Shown: positions 1 to 9,366, counted from the stretch's first letter. The stretch is 64,000 bases of DNA from Granulosicoccus sp036478595 (GCA_036478595.1 JAZGEF010000059.1:3958-67957); one strand, 5' to 3'. Notes: generated from the letters alone by a model not told the origin. Program-made: numbers and translations.

Positions 1-1263
1 ACAAGGAAGAAAACTGCAACCTTGTATACCGAAATAGGGTGCTAAACCTGCGCGATCCAAAATACTTGCAGAAATGTCTATGGTAGATGCCAGTGCTTGA
101 CTAGTGTGCGCTGTGCGAGAGTCGGGATCAGACCAAATCATCGGAACATGAGTAATCGCACGAAACGGCAATGCAGCTTTTAGCATTAGATTAAAATCAC
201 CAAGGTAATCGCCGTGGTCAGATGTGAAAATGATTACCGTATTGTCGTACTGGCCGCTGCTTTTGAGTGCTTTTACAACGCGCCCAATTTGATCATCAAT
301 CATGGTGATCATTCCAGCAGTCAGTGCCTTGGCTTCTTTTATGTGTTGATTGTCGGCTCGAAATGCAGTTTGTGGGGTTTCGGCCGGCAAACCTCGCTCC
401 CAGCGCATGTTGGCACTTCGCATCGGTGGCGTCGGGTTCTTATGCGCCTCATACGGTAGGTTTACATTAAATTGGTCAGGCGAGTACATATCCCAGTATT
501 TGCCCGGTGGATTGAACGGGTGGTGCGGGTCTGGAAACGAGACAAACGCAAAAAAAGGTTCATCATGGCTAACGCTTCTGTTTATGTAATCTATGGCGCG
601 ATCTGCAATCCAAGTTGTCGGGTAGAGCTCCTCTGGTACCGGTGTTCGATAAGCTTGCGGGCAAGTGTAATTATGGGGTAGTTCATTTTTAGGATCATGC
701 AGGCTTTGCCAATCCGGGGTGCTTGAACGAAACCATTGGCCATAGTGGCCACCACATTGATCACCATGGCCCGTTGCCATATCAATATGCTGAAAACCAT
801 AGTAGGGGACATCTACTTGGTACACCCCCTCGCTGTCGTAACGATCAGGTTCTTCGTGGCCGTAATCCCCCTCATCGTTTTTCCAAGCCTCCTCGATTAG
901 CCGCTCCTGAGTGTCTTGTGTGCGCATTGGTGCAAGCCCGGTAAATGGTTGTAAATGGCTTTTACCAATCGTTGCAGTTCGATATCCGGCATTTGCCAAT
1001 ACATCGACAAAGGTGTTGGCACGTTTTGGTAAAACGCAACCGTTAGTGCGTAAGCCATGCACGCTAGGCATCCGCCCTGTCATTAAAGATGCTCGGTTTG
1101 GCATGCAAACGGGTGCGGCAACGTGAAAATTTTCAAACTTGGAGCCTGTGGCTGCCAATGCGTCAATATTAGGTGTTTTAACAACGGGATGGCCCATGCA
1201 ACCTAACCAATCTGCTCGGTGTTGGTCAGTGATAAAAAATAAAAAATTTGGCTTGTTGTGCAT
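1..1263 (-). CDS. Sulfatase (formylglycine type), 3' part outside the window
   Basis: Reading leftward from an ATG at 1263, the frame is open for 421 codons to the window edge, so the C-terminus is missing. The N-terminus carries the sulfatase metal-binding start (NFLFFITDQHRADW). Around residues 53-57 is the catalytic signature C-M-P-N-R, whose Cys is converted to formylglycine in this family. Later blocks (GKSHLQPF; FTSDHGDYLGD) are also typical. The enzyme hydrolyses a sulfate ester, but the substrate cannot be read from sequence. No signal peptide is seen, so a cytoplasmic enzyme is likely. It starts 34 bp after the tctA stop on the same strand and is probably co-transcribed with tctCBA, which suggests that the transporter brings in its substrate or a related compound (inference). 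Confidence 0.9.
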   Translation of the reverse strand, partial: MHNKPNFLFFITDQHRADWLGCMGHPVVKTPNIDALAATGSKFENFHVAAPVCMPNRASLMTGRMPSVHGLRTNGCVLPKRANTFVDVLANAGYRTATIGKSHLQPFTGLAPMRTQDTQERLIEEAWKNDEGDYGHEEPDRYDSEGVYQVDVPYYGFQHIDMATGHGDQCGGHYGQWFRSSTPDWQSLHDPKNELPHNYTCPQAYRTPVPEELYPTTWIADRAIDYINRSVSHDEPFFAFVSFPDPHHPFNPPGKYWDMYSPDQFNVNLPYEAHKNPTPPMRSANMRWERGLPAETPQTAFRADNQHIKEAKALTAGMITMIDDQIGRVVKALKSSGQYDNTVIIFTSDHGDYLGDFNLMLKAALPFRAITHVPMIWSDPDSRTAHTSQALASTIDISASILDRAGLAPYFGIQGCSFLPC

Positions 1264-1297
1264 TAACGGGGTACCTTGGGAAAATTACTAGGCTATA

Positions 1298-2809
1298 TCA
1301 ACTTTCGTTGTCACGCTCACGTGTGTTTTTACGCATAAACCAAAAAAATGAAATTACTGCGAAAACAAGCAACGCAACCGCAACAGGACTTTTAAATATT
1401 TGAGTTAAATCGCCATTGGTTAACGCTAACGATTGAGAGATGGACTTTTCGAACCTAGGCCCTAAAAAGAACGCGATAATAAAAATAACTAATGAATAAC
1501 CGAAGCTGGACATCAGGTATCCAACGGATGCAAATACCAACATTATTGCAACGCCAAACATACCACCTGTGGCCATAGATACACCTACTATGCACAGCAG
1601 TATTGCAGATGAAAAAATAATTGATTCTGGTGCGGATACAACCCTTACCCAGAAGCGTAATCCAAGCTGACCCACCCAAAGATTAATGAAGTTGGCCATT
1701 AACATTGCACCAAACAACCCGTACACCAGTTGCCCTTGGTTTGTAAACAACAAAGGCCCAGGTTGCAGGCCATGGATCATAAATGCTGAAATGATCAAAG
1801 CGGCACCTACGCTACCCGGGATACCTAAAGTGAGCAATGGAATAAGGTTTGCGCCGACTACTGCCGAATTTGCAGATTCGGAAGCTGCAATACCTTGAAT
1901 ATTTCCTTTCCCAAAACTGGTTGGATCTTTAGATGAACCCTTCGCCATTGCGTATGACATGAATGCCGCCGCAGTTGATCCGATGCCAGGAAGCGCGCCG
2001 AGGATAGTACCGATGCCGGCACCGCGAAGTAGGGTGTAACGGCAGGACCAATATTCTGCCCAAGTGACACGTTGATCATCTGGGTTGCCGGTTTCTTCTG
2101 TGATGATCGCCGAATTCATACTGCCGCCGTGAGCTATGGACATACGGCGCAACAGTTCTGAAATTGCCAACATACCGATGGCAACCGAGGGTAGCGGTAA
2201 TCCGTTGAAAAGCTCCCAGTTTCCAAAGATTAAACGCGGAGTAAAGTGTTCTGGATCTTGTCCTACACTTGCAACCAATAAGCCAAATGCGGCTGCGATG
2301 ATGCCTTTGATAAGCGAGTTGCCGATCAGACCCGCTAAGATCGAAAAGGCACATATCATTAGAGCGAATATCTCTATCGGTCCCATCTTGAGCGCAAGAA
2401 TAGCCAATGGAGCAGAAACGGTGATCAACACGATATCGCTAATGGTATCGCCGGTGATTGACGAGAACAGAGCCATCTTGGTAGCTTTTAGTGGTTTACC
2501 TTGTTTGGCTAACGGATAACCATCTAATGCGGTGGCTGCTGCATCTGGTGTGCCAGGCGTATTCATTAGTATTGCTGGAACTGCGCCACCAACCAAGCCA
2601 CCTTTATTTACGCCTACTAAAAATGCAATTGCTGGCAGCGCATCAAGGCCAAAGGTAAACGGGATGGCAATGGCCATAGCCATGATAGGACCGATTCCTG
2701 GCACGGCTCCAACAAACTGCCCTAACACAACACCAAATAAAACAAAGGTTAGATTGTAGAGGGTGAAAGCATCTGCAAATCCTGCCAGTATTGTTGCAAT
2801 ATCTACCAT
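1298..2809 (-). CDS. tctA: Tripartite tricarboxylate transporter, large membrane subunit TctA
   Basis: A 503-residue polytopic membrane protein, the usual length for TctA. The diagnostic block lies at about residues 65-105 (GGLVGGAVPAILMNTPGTPD, then DGYPLAKQGKPLKA), followed by about ten hydrophobic segments and a final hydrophobic tail. It forms the ion-driven permease with TctB and receives substrate from the periplasmic protein TctC. The gene lies 7 bp after tctB in the order tctC-tctB-tctA. TctA families carry citrate, other carboxylates and aromatic acids such as terephthalate. The position directly behind the protocatechuate genes makes an aromatic or carboxylic acid plausible, but this is inference. 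Confidence 0.95.
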   Translation of the reverse strand: MVDIATILAGFADAFTLYNLTFVLFGVVLGQFVGAVPGIGPIMAMAIAIPFTFGLDALPAIAFLVGVNKGGLVGGAVPAILMNTPGTPDAAATALDGYPLAKQGKPLKATKMALFSSITGDTISDIVLITVSAPLAILALKMGPIEIFALMICAFSILAGLIGNSLIKGIIAAAFGLLVASVGQDPEHFTPRLIFGNWELFNGLPLPSVAIGMLAISELLRRMSIAHGGSMNSAIITEETGNPDDQRVTWAEYWSCRYTLLRGAGIGTILGALPGIGSTAAAFMSYAMAKGSSKDPTSFGKGNIQGIAASESANSAVVGANLIPLLTLGIPGSVGAALIISAFMIHGLQPGPLLFTNQGQLVYGLFGAMLMANFINLWVGQLGLRFWVRVVSAPESIIFSSAILLCIVGVSMATGGMFGVAIMLVFASVGYLMSSFGYSLVIFIIAFFLGPRFEKSISQSLALTNGDLTQIFKSPVAVALLVFAVISFFWFMRKNTRERDNES

Positions 2810-2816
2810 CAGATAA

Positions 2817-3242
2817 TTAAGGCAGTGCTCGACCGAGCGCTATTGTGACAAGGAACCAGATAAGAACGGGAATGACAATAGCGCCAACTACAAGCCAGAG
2901 TGGGCGGCGTTCACCGATTGCCAACATTATGATTAACGCTAAAACCGGCGCAATATATTCAAAACCTAATCTAGACATCACGTACAGACCAACGACCAAA
3001 AGCAACACGTACGTGCTGGTGATCACGACACTGCGAATCTCAGGTGATTGGTGTGGTGTGGGCCTAAACAGCAACATAGCACCACAAACTGCAATAACAA
3101 TAGAAACTACATTGGGAAAGGTACTAGGTGAGATATTTCCACCATCGACAGTTTCAATGTAGTTGGGGTTGACGAAGAGATACATCGTAAGCCCAAGAAT
3201 CAGAAAAAAAGTTCCGGAAATGCGGTCACTTAAACCGATCAT
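2817..3242 (-). CDS. tctB: Tripartite tricarboxylate transporter, small membrane subunit TctB
   Basis: A 141-residue protein with four hydrophobic segments, the TctB layout (DRISGTFFLILGLTMYLF near the start). I prefer the ATG at 3242 because an AGGA ribosome-binding site sits about 7 nt upstream. An in-frame ATG at 3299 would add 19 mostly polar, arginine-rich residues that do not look like the family. TctB is poorly conserved, so the assignment leans on size, topology and its position between tctC and tctA. It is an inner-membrane component of the secondary transporter. Confidence 0.88.
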   Translation of the reverse strand: MIGLSDRISGTFFLILGLTMYLFVNPNYIETVDGGNISPSTFPNVVSIVIAVCGAMLLFRPTPHQSPEIRSVVITSTYVLLLVVGLYVMSRLGFEYIAPVLALIIMLAIGERRPLWLVVGAIVIPVLIWFLVTIALGRALP

Positions 3243-3327
3243 GGATTTTCCTAAGTTGGATATCGATCGCGAACCCCATCGCAGATCGCGACGAGGCAAG
3301 CATTAGTGAGCCAATGATTCAGTGAAA

Positions 3328-4275
3328 TTACTTAGAGAATAGAACTTTCGCGTTGGCCAAGCCCTCAACCATCATTTGCTTCGTGCCTTCGACGCCCATA
3401 TTAACTGGATCACCTTTAACGGCATTTTTAACAATCTCTACCACTTCAGGGGATTGTATTGCATCATCAATTGCAGCAGCGATTGCCGCTGTAGCGGCTG
3501 CATCAGTACCCGCTCGCATAGCAAAGAAAAATACAGGATCAACATAAGCTTCGACACCAGATTCGATAAACGTTTTGGTATCAGGTGCATAGCTTAGCCG
3601 TGTTTGGTTAGCACCAGCAATAACTTTCATGTCGCCTGAATCTAAGTATGGGTACTGTTCTCCAGAGCCAAAGCCTGCTAAAACCTGACCGCCTAGTATG
3701 AGTTTCATAACTTCGGCTCCGCTTTCAGATGTGACCAAGTTGAATTCCGCGCCTGTCTTGGCTTTAGTTTTATTCATTAGTAAAACTTGCGGTGGAGCCA
3801 TAGTGGCTACTGGCATAGCGCCTTTTTCTTTTGCATAGGTCACCATCTCTTCAAGAGTATTAAACGGTGCATCTTTGCTAGCAACCAATGCAAGCTCTGC
3901 CTTAGCCACGGTGCCAAGATAGTCGAAACTGTCAACATCAAACGGTAGTTGGTCGCCGCGGTTCACTAATTGAACCAACACCGGAATACTCACGCCCATG
4001 CCAATTGTTTTGCCATTTGCGGGCATCTGAGAAATACCGGTAAACATAGCCACTCCGCCTGCACCCGGTTTGTTCTCGACAACGATGTTCCAGCCGGTAT
4101 TTTCTTTCATGACTTTACCCAGCACACGCCCCATGGTATCGGTAGAACCGCCTGCACCAAAACCAATTTGTATAGTGAGCGGGCCGTCAGGCTTCCAATC
4201 TTCAGCCAGTACGCTAGTTGCAATAGTGAGTATTGCGCTCGCTCCAAGTGCAAGTAATGTTGATTTTAGTTTCAC
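3328..4275 (-). CDS. tctC: Tripartite tricarboxylate transporter periplasmic binding protein TctC
   Basis: 315 residues with a clear Sec signal peptide (MKLKSTLLALGASAILTIAT, cleavage likely after the following SVLA). The mature protein begins with the family hallmark GFGAGGSTDTMGR (residues about 38-50), a variant of the Bug/TctC pattern that contacts the ligand carboxylate. The start codon is GTG, with AAGGA about 7 nt upstream. It is the first gene of the tctCBA unit, 154 bp downstream of ligI, so it may have its own promoter or be read through from the lig operon. Ligand unknown; Bug proteins bind many carboxylic acids. Confidence 0.94.
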   Translation of the reverse strand: MKLKSTLLALGASAILTIATSVLAEDWKPDGPLTIQIGFGAGGSTDTMGRVLGKVMKENTGWNIVVENKPGAGGVAMFTGISQMPANGKTIGMGVSIPVLVQLVNRGDQLPFDVDSFDYLGTVAKAELALVASKDAPFNTLEEMVTYAKEKGAMPVATMAPPQVLLMNKTKAKTGAEFNLVTSESGAEVMKLILGGQVLAGFGSGEQYPYLDSGDMKVIAGANQTRLSYAPDTKTFIESGVEAYVDPVFFFAMRAGTDAAATAAIAAAIDDAIQSPEVVEIVKNAVKGDPVNMGVEGTKQMMVEGLANAKVLFSK

Positions 4276-4429
4276 TTATTTATCCTTATGGTTGCTGTAG
4301 GTACAAACTCTCGGAAGTAAGGCCGGAGTTGATTTTTTGCATTTTGCGATTTAGTAGTTCTTTTACAATTCCATTGCTGCCAATACTTCTATCATATCCA
4401 TCGGCTATAAGTAAATATCCTAGTATCGA
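4276..4429. other. Intergenic gap between ligI and tctC
   Basis: 154 bp separate the ligI stop from the GTG start of tctC. The stretch is AT-rich. I see no convincing terminator or sigma70 pair on the minus strand and no copy of the GTATAC palindromes found upstream of ligA. Whether tctCBA is a separate transcript is open. Confidence 0.4.
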
Positions 4430-5344
4430 TTAGGTGTCCTCAGGCCAATATAAGCGCATTGGGTTGTCTACAAGTAAACGTTTTTGCAAATCAGCCGTTA
4501 CGGCAATTTGCGGAATAAAATCCACTAACAAGCCATCGTCAGGCATATGATCCAATAAATTAGGATGCGGCCAATCAGTGCCCCACAGCACACGATCAGG
4601 GAATGTTTCTACAACCTTTCGCGCGAAGGGCACAACATCTTGGTAAGCCGATTGCTCACCATTTAATGCCGGCGGGCCATTAATTGATAAGCGCTCTGGG
4701 CAACTTACTTTGCTCCAGACATTTGGGTGTTCGTACATAAAGCTTAAAAACAATTCGAACTCGGGGTTGTCGATTGGCTTGTTAACGTCAGGCCGCCCCA
4801 TATGATCCACAACCAGGGGTGTGGGGATCGAACCGAAGAAATTCCATAGCGTGGGTAAATCGGGTGCTTCAAAATATATAACCACATGCCAGCCGAACGG
4901 TGCAATCTTGTCGCATATCGCCAGCAGTTCATCCTCGGGAGTCACATCCACTAAGCGTTTTACAAAATTAAACCGCACGCCACGTATGCCTGCCGCTTGC
5001 AGCTCTGTTAGTTCGTCGTTACTAATGTCAGCACGCACAGTTGCAACACCTCGAGCTCTATTACCCCCGCTGCGGCAAGCATCAGCTAATGCACTGTTAT
5101 CTGCACCGTGGCAAGTGGCTTGAACAATGACACTACGATCAAACCCTAGGTGATCACGTAATGCGAATAGTTGATCTTTAGAGGCATCGCACGGTGTGTA
5201 CTTACGTTGCGGTGCGAATGGAAATGTTTCGCCAGGGCCAAATACATGGCAATGCGCATCGACACTGCCAGCAGGTAACTTAAACAGTGGTTGGGTCGGA
5301 TTACTATACCAATCTAGCCAATCGGGTGTTTTTTCAAAGCTCAT
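4430..5344 (-). CDS. ligI: 2-pyrone-4,6-dicarboxylate hydrolase (LigI)
   Basis: A 304-residue amidohydrolase-superfamily (COG3618) protein. It opens the lactone ring of 2-pyrone-4,6-dicarboxylate to give 4-oxalomesaconate in the protocatechuate 4,5-cleavage pathway. Visible motifs are the beta-1 metal/substrate histidines in DAHCHVFGP (residues about 30-38), a central VVDHMGRPD, and the terminal Asp in WGTDWPHPN. The start is set at the ATG at 5344, which overlaps the galD stop as ATGA. The frame stays open upstream to 5539, but that part only shadows galD. Cytoplasmic. Assignment rests on motif pattern and on flanking genes from the same pathway. Confidence 0.93.
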   Translation of the reverse strand: MSFEKTPDWLDWYSNPTQPLFKLPAGSVDAHCHVFGPGETFPFAPQRKYTPCDASKDQLFALRDHLGFDRSVIVQATCHGADNSALADACRSGGNRARGVATVRADISNDELTELQAAGIRGVRFNFVKRLVDVTPEDELLAICDKIAPFGWHVVIYFEAPDLPTLWNFFGSIPTPLVVDHMGRPDVNKPIDNPEFELFLSFMYEHPNVWSKVSCPERLSINGPPALNGEQSAYQDVVPFARKVVETFPDRVLWGTDWPHPNLLDHMPDDGLLVDFIPQIAVTADLQKRLLVDNPMRLYWPEDT

Positions 5345-6426
5345 GGTATCGGGCTTCCAAAAACGACTCCATCCATTAGCTTGTTGGCAGTGCGTAGTAT
5401 TGCTGTGCTCTTGACTCTGTTGTTGTCCATAGAGGCGATAATGGTTGTCTGCCCAATGGGGTGCTCCACTGCGAGCGACTTTTGATCTCCAGTTGGCATG
5501 TTCACAAGCTCTCTTGCTGCCGAATTTTTTAACAAACAAGCACTAGCCACACTGATTGCACCCAGCACACCAATTGACGCATGACAGCGATGTGGAATAA
5601 ACGTGCGGGTAGCAATTACACCTCCGCGTTGCGCTGCACTAATCATCGTCATCTTTGGCACTGTTTTGTCAGTTACATCGCCAAGGTTCATCAGTAGCCC
5701 GCATTGGAGGCGGATTTTCTCTAAGCGAGCCTTAAGCTGTGCATTGTTATCTAGTGCTTCGCGTGTCTCAGTACCCGTAATGCCCATATCACTCGAGCGC
5801 AACACTACGCAAGGCATCCCGTTGTCGATCATCGTCACTTCAATGCCGTCAACGACATCCACTTCATTGTCAGTGGGCAATAACGCACCGCAAGTGGAGC
5901 CGGCAATATCAAAAAATTCAAGCGTTATGGGCGAAGCCGATCCCGGTACGCCGTCAATCTGTGCGTCTCCTGCGTAGGTCACTTGTTGATTGGGGGTTTG
6001 TACGGTAGCGACAGCCAATTGCTCCGTGTTTTCCATAAAGATAGTCACGCGAGTGTTATCATTTTTGGGCTTCACCAAGCCACGTTCAATGGCAAACGGG
6101 CCAACAGCTGCTAATAGGTTTCCGCAATTTTGCGCATCGCTAACCGTAGATTGATTAACTGATACTTGTAAAAATAGATAATCCACATCCACGCCAGGGC
6201 GTGTAGATGCTTGAACGATGGCGACTTTAGATGTTAAGGGATCGGCGCCACCCATGCCGTTAATCTGACGTGGGTCGGGGGAACCCATAATACTGGCAAG
6301 CGTCGCATTGCGAACTGCAACATCACTGGGCAAATCACTTGCTAAAAAATAGCCGCCTTTAGAGGTGCCACCGCGCATCCATATGCAGGGAATGCCACCG
6401 TTAGCACTTAACGGGCTTTTACTCAT
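5341..6426 (-). CDS. galD: 4-oxalomesaconate tautomerase (GalD/LigU, PrpF family)
   Basis: 361 residues of the PrpF/DUF453 isomerase family, with the hallmark start IPCIWMRGGTSKGGYFL (residues about 12-28) and a second conserved stretch QNCGNLLAAVGPFAIE (about 98-113). The fold is diaminopimelate-epimerase-like. In this operon the expected role is keto-enol or double-bond isomerisation of 4-oxalomesaconate ahead of LigJ hydration, as for GalD of Pseudomonas putida and LigU of Sphingobium. The start lies 2 bp after the ligK stop, and the 3' end overlaps ligI by 4 bp, so translation is coupled. Confidence 0.9.
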   Translation of the reverse strand: MSKSPLSANGGIPCIWMRGGTSKGGYFLASDLPSDVAVRNATLASIMGSPDPRQINGMGGADPLTSKVAIVQASTRPGVDVDYLFLQVSVNQSTVSDAQNCGNLLAAVGPFAIERGLVKPKNDNTRVTIFMENTEQLAVATVQTPNQQVTYAGDAQIDGVPGSASPITLEFFDIAGSTCGALLPTDNEVDVVDGIEVTMIDNGMPCVVLRSSDMGITGTETREALDNNAQLKARLEKIRLQCGLLMNLGDVTDKTVPKMTMISAAQRGGVIATRTFIPHRCHASIGVLGAISVASACLLKNSAARELVNMPTGDQKSLAVEHPIGQTTIIASMDNNRVKSTAILRTANKLMDGVVFGSPIP

Positions 6427-6428
6427 CG

Positions 6429-7121
6429 CTACACATACTTTAAACCTTTTTCGGCCAAGCGTTCGCGCATCTTGTATAGATCAAGGCCCAAGGTGCCTGC
6501 TTCAAATTCTTTACGCTTGGAATCCTCATTAGCGATGCGCGCCAAGGCTTTATCCAGCACGTCTTTTGCCTCTTCACGGCGTACAACACAGACGCCATCA
6601 TCGTCAGCTACAACAACATCGCCTGCGCGTACGATTTCACCAGCGCAAACAATATCAACATTAACCGAACCTAGTGTCTCCTTAATACAACCTTGTACGC
6701 CAATGATTTTGCTCCAAACGGGAAACCCCATCTCTGTCAGCTCTTTTACGTCACGCACACCGGCATCGATAACCAATCCACGACAACCACGTGCTTTGGC
6801 AGAGGTTGCAAGTAGATCGCCAAAATAGCCTGCATCAGATGGTGAAATGGTGCCCAGTACGAGTAGATCGCCTTCTTTGATTTGTTCAACTGCAACATGC
6901 AACATCCAGTTATCCATCGGTGGTGCTAAAACCGTTACCGCTGATGCCGCTATCGAAGTGCCAGAATATATTGGGCGCATATAGGATGCAAGCATGCCTT
7001 TGCGGCCTTGAGCTTCATGCACAGTTGCTACACCACATGTGGCTAAGCCATCTATAACTACCTGATCGGCGCGTTCGATATGTTGAACCACTAAGCCGGT
7101 TTCATTGGGTAGGGAAGTCAT
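6429..7121 (-). CDS. ligK: 4-hydroxy-4-methyl-2-oxoglutarate / 4-carboxy-4-hydroxy-2-oxoadipate aldolase (LigK/GalC)
   Basis: A 230-residue RraA-fold class II aldolase. It splits 4-carboxy-4-hydroxy-2-oxoadipate into pyruvate and oxaloacetate, the last step of the 4,5-cleavage pathway. The core GLVIDAGVRDVKEL (residues about 117-130) holds the Arg-Asp pair that binds substrate carboxylate and divalent metal in this family, and VVADDDGVCVV follows. The length fits the aldolase branch (about 230) rather than the RNase E regulator RraA (about 160), which is encoded separately at 15921-16412. The gene lies 23 bp after ligC. Confidence 0.93.
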   Translation of the reverse strand: MTSLPNETGLVVQHIERADQVVIDGLATCGVATVHEAQGRKGMLASYMRPIYSGTSIAASAVTVLAPPMDNWMLHVAVEQIKEGDLLVLGTISPSDAGYFGDLLATSAKARGCRGLVIDAGVRDVKELTEMGFPVWSKIIGVQGCIKETLGSVNVDIVCAGEIVRAGDVVVADDDGVCVVRREEAKDVLDKALARIANEDSKRKEFEAGTLGLDLYKMRERLAEKGLKYV

Positions 7122-7144
7122 GATTGAATCCGTTGGTTTCTGAG

Positions 7145-8092
7145 CTATAACAGGGCTTGTTGAAGGCGATCTAACACCGCCATCGCAGGCAACGTTTGCG
7201 CAAATGATCCATTGGGTTCACGACCTTCTTCAATAGCCTGAACAAACTCTCGATCGATCAACTCGATGCCATTGTTTGAAACTGCCACTTTGCTTAAATC
7301 GATTGGCTCTTCACGGCCGTCCACAAGATCGTCATAACGTGCGATGTAAGTACCGTTATCGCATATATACCTAAAGAACGTACCTAAGGGGCCATCGTTA
7401 TTAAACGACAAGCTCAAGGTACATAATTTACCGGTAGGTGTTTTTAAACCAATGCTCATATCCATTGCAATACCCAACTCTGGATGCAATGGCCCTTGCA
7501 GTGCATACACTTCAGATGGAACCTCACCGGTTTGATACATAAACAAATCAACCGTGTGACAGGCATGATGCCAGAGCAAGTGATCCGTCCAGCTACGTGG
7601 GTTACCCATAGCGTTCATGTTGCTGCGCCGAAAGAAGTAGGTTTGTACATCCATTTGTTGGATTGCTAGCTCACCTTTTTGGATGCGTTGGTGCATATAC
7701 TGATGGGATGGATTGAAACGTCTGACTTGCCCGGCCATGCCGACCAAGCTTGTTTTGGCGTGAGCATCAACCACCCGCTGTGCATCTTCGATACTGTCAG
7801 ACATAGGAATCTCACACAACACGTGTTTACCCGCTTCAAGGCATTGAATGCTTTGATCAGCATGCATCTGCGTGGGTGTTGAGAGGATGACTGCATCGAC
7901 ATCATCACGTGCCAACGATTCACCAAGGTCAGTGGTCGCGTGGGCGATATTGCGTTGTTTTGCGAATTTCTCAATCGCCTCCGAGGTACGCCCTATAACT
8001 GAAGCCACTTCAACTCCATCAATCTTGGATAAAGCATCCAAATGCTTCATTCCAAAAGCGCCGGCGGCTCCTGCTACTGCAATGCGAATCAT
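7145..8092 (-). CDS. ligC: 4-carboxy-2-hydroxymuconate-6-semialdehyde dehydrogenase (LigC)
   Basis: A 315-residue Gfo/Idh/MocA-family NAD(P)-dependent oxidoreductase. The N-terminal Rossmann motif is AGAAGAFGMKHLDAL (residues about 7-21), and the MocA-type block LCEIPMSDSIEDA lies near residue 95. In this cluster it oxidises the hemiacetal form of the ring-cleavage product to 2-pyrone-4,6-dicarboxylate. The ATG at 8092 is preferred because its A is also the last base of the ligB stop codon (read leftward, TAATG). A start at 8113 would add seven residues. Confidence 0.92.
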   Translation of the reverse strand: MIRIAVAGAAGAFGMKHLDALSKIDGVEVASVIGRTSEAIEKFAKQRNIAHATTDLGESLARDDVDAVILSTPTQMHADQSIQCLEAGKHVLCEIPMSDSIEDAQRVVDAHAKTSLVGMAGQVRRFNPSHQYMHQRIQKGELAIQQMDVQTYFFRRSNMNAMGNPRSWTDHLLWHHACHTVDLFMYQTGEVPSEVYALQGPLHPELGIAMDMSIGLKTPTGKLCTLSLSFNNDGPLGTFFRYICDNGTYIARYDDLVDGREEPIDLSKVAVSNNGIELIDREFVQAIEEGREPNGSFAQTLPAMAVLDRLQQALL

Positions 8093-8931
8093 TATGCGGT
8101 TTCCTGATAACAAACGAGGCCAGCTGCCGTATTCGACATAGGCACATGATAAAAGCGGTAGGCTTCAGATGGGGCCTGCATAGCCCCACGCATCGTTAAC
8201 CACATAATAAGCTCGATACCTTCAGAGCCTGCATCACGCATGTAATCAATGTGGGAAAGCTTGGCAAGTGCTTCGGGATTATCTTGTAGATTGTCGAGAA
8301 AGTACTGATCAAACTCTTGATTGATTAAGCCAGCACGTTCGCCCTGTAACTGGTGCCCCATGCCGCCAGTACCAAATACTGCTACTTTTAAGTCCTCAGG
8401 GTACGACTCAACCGCTTTGCGCAGAGCTTTACCTAAATTGAAACAACGATTTCCCGTTGGCTGAGGGTATTTAATAACGTTCACGCATAATGGAATAACT
8501 TTGCATGGCCAAACATCCGGCTTATCAAACATCACCGTCATCGGAACGGTTAGGCCATGGTCAACTGTCATCTCATTGGCAAGCGCCATATCGAATTCAT
8601 CCATGACTAGGCTCTCTAGTATGTGCCCGGCTAAATCTCCATGCCCGTCAATATCTGGTACCTGGCGCGGGCCATAGCCTTCGTCGTGCGGTTTGTACTG
8701 ATCAGCAACACCTAATACAAACGTATTGATTAAATCCACTGAAAAAGCTGATGCATGATCGTTATAAACAAGAATCACCACATCAGGAGCAACGTTTCTA
8801 ATCCACTCGCGAGCAGGGCCATAACCATCAAACAAGGGCTTGTAGTAGGGATCCTGTTCCATGCCTTTATCTGCAGCAGCGCCAATGGACGGTATGTGTG
8901 AGCAGCCTACACCAGCAACGATTTTAGCCAT
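8092..8931 (-). CDS. ligB: Protocatechuate 4,5-dioxygenase beta (catalytic) subunit LigB
   Basis: 279 residues of the LigB extradiol dioxygenase superfamily. The non-haem Fe(II) site is intact: His12 in VGCSHIPSIG, His59 in YNDHASAF, a glutamate near 240 in GSEGIEL, and the acid-base His193 in GGMGHQL. With LigA it cleaves protocatechuate between C4 and C5 using O2, giving 4-carboxy-2-hydroxymuconate-6-semialdehyde. The gene starts 3 bp after the ligA stop, as expected for an alpha-beta pair made in equal amounts. Confidence 0.96.
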   Translation of the reverse strand: MAKIVAGVGCSHIPSIGAAADKGMEQDPYYKPLFDGYGPAREWIRNVAPDVVILVYNDHASAFSVDLINTFVLGVADQYKPHDEGYGPRQVPDIDGHGDLAGHILESLVMDEFDMALANEMTVDHGLTVPMTVMFDKPDVWPCKVIPLCVNVIKYPQPTGNRCFNLGKALRKAVESYPEDLKVAVFGTGGMGHQLQGERAGLINQEFDQYFLDNLQDNPEALAKLSHIDYMRDAGSEGIELIMWLTMRGAMQAPSEAYRFYHVPMSNTAAGLVCYQETA

Positions 8932-8934
8932 GAG

Positions 8935-9327
8935 CTATCTACCCGTCTGATTTTGTTTCTTACTTTGATTGCCTTCAAGATTTCTGCCACCCTCCAGCAT
9001 CATCGCTTTAAATTCATCAACCGTCATATCACTCATCATGCCACCCACGTGTTGCATCGTTAGACCATCGAATATCGCGAGTTTAAACGTGTAATAGATA
9101 TTACCACCCAGCTGCAGCATGCCTAACCAGTTACGATCATCGATCATTTGGCGTTGTTCTGCTGTCATTGGGTATTGCTCTAGATAAGCGATTGGATCGG
9201 CCCGAAACTTATCTCGGTTATTTGCTTGATCCAGCGATTTACAAAACTTGTTTAAATGAAACCCCTCCTTGCAGCGCTTTGTATCAAATACGTAGGTTCC
9301 GGGGATGTCGTCGAAGTCATTATCCAT
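8935..9327 (-). CDS. ligA: Protocatechuate 4,5-dioxygenase alpha subunit LigA
   Basis: 130 residues; the small helical LigA domain covers about residues 20-120 (FCKSLDQANNRDKF; PMTAEQRQMIDDRNW; LGMLQLGGNIYY). It covers the active site of LigB. First gene of the leftward lig operon, with its promoter in the 110 bp shared with the divergent gntR-type regulator. The last residues are polar and vary among homologues. Confidence 0.95.
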   Translation of the reverse strand: MDNDFDDIPGTYVFDTKRCKEGFHLNKFCKSLDQANNRDKFRADPIAYLEQYPMTAEQRQMIDDRNWLGMLQLGGNIYYTFKLAIFDGLTMQHVGGMMSDMTVDEFKAMMLEGGRNLEGNQSKKQNQTGR

Positions 9328-9366
9328 AGCGGAGATTCATAACAGTAAAGTAGAAATTGATAGTGA

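Noticed and set aside
2136..2519. 127-codon plus-strand frame over tctA
   Set aside because: Antisense shadow of a strongly supported gene, Pro/Ala/Asn-rich as mirrored membrane genes usually are.
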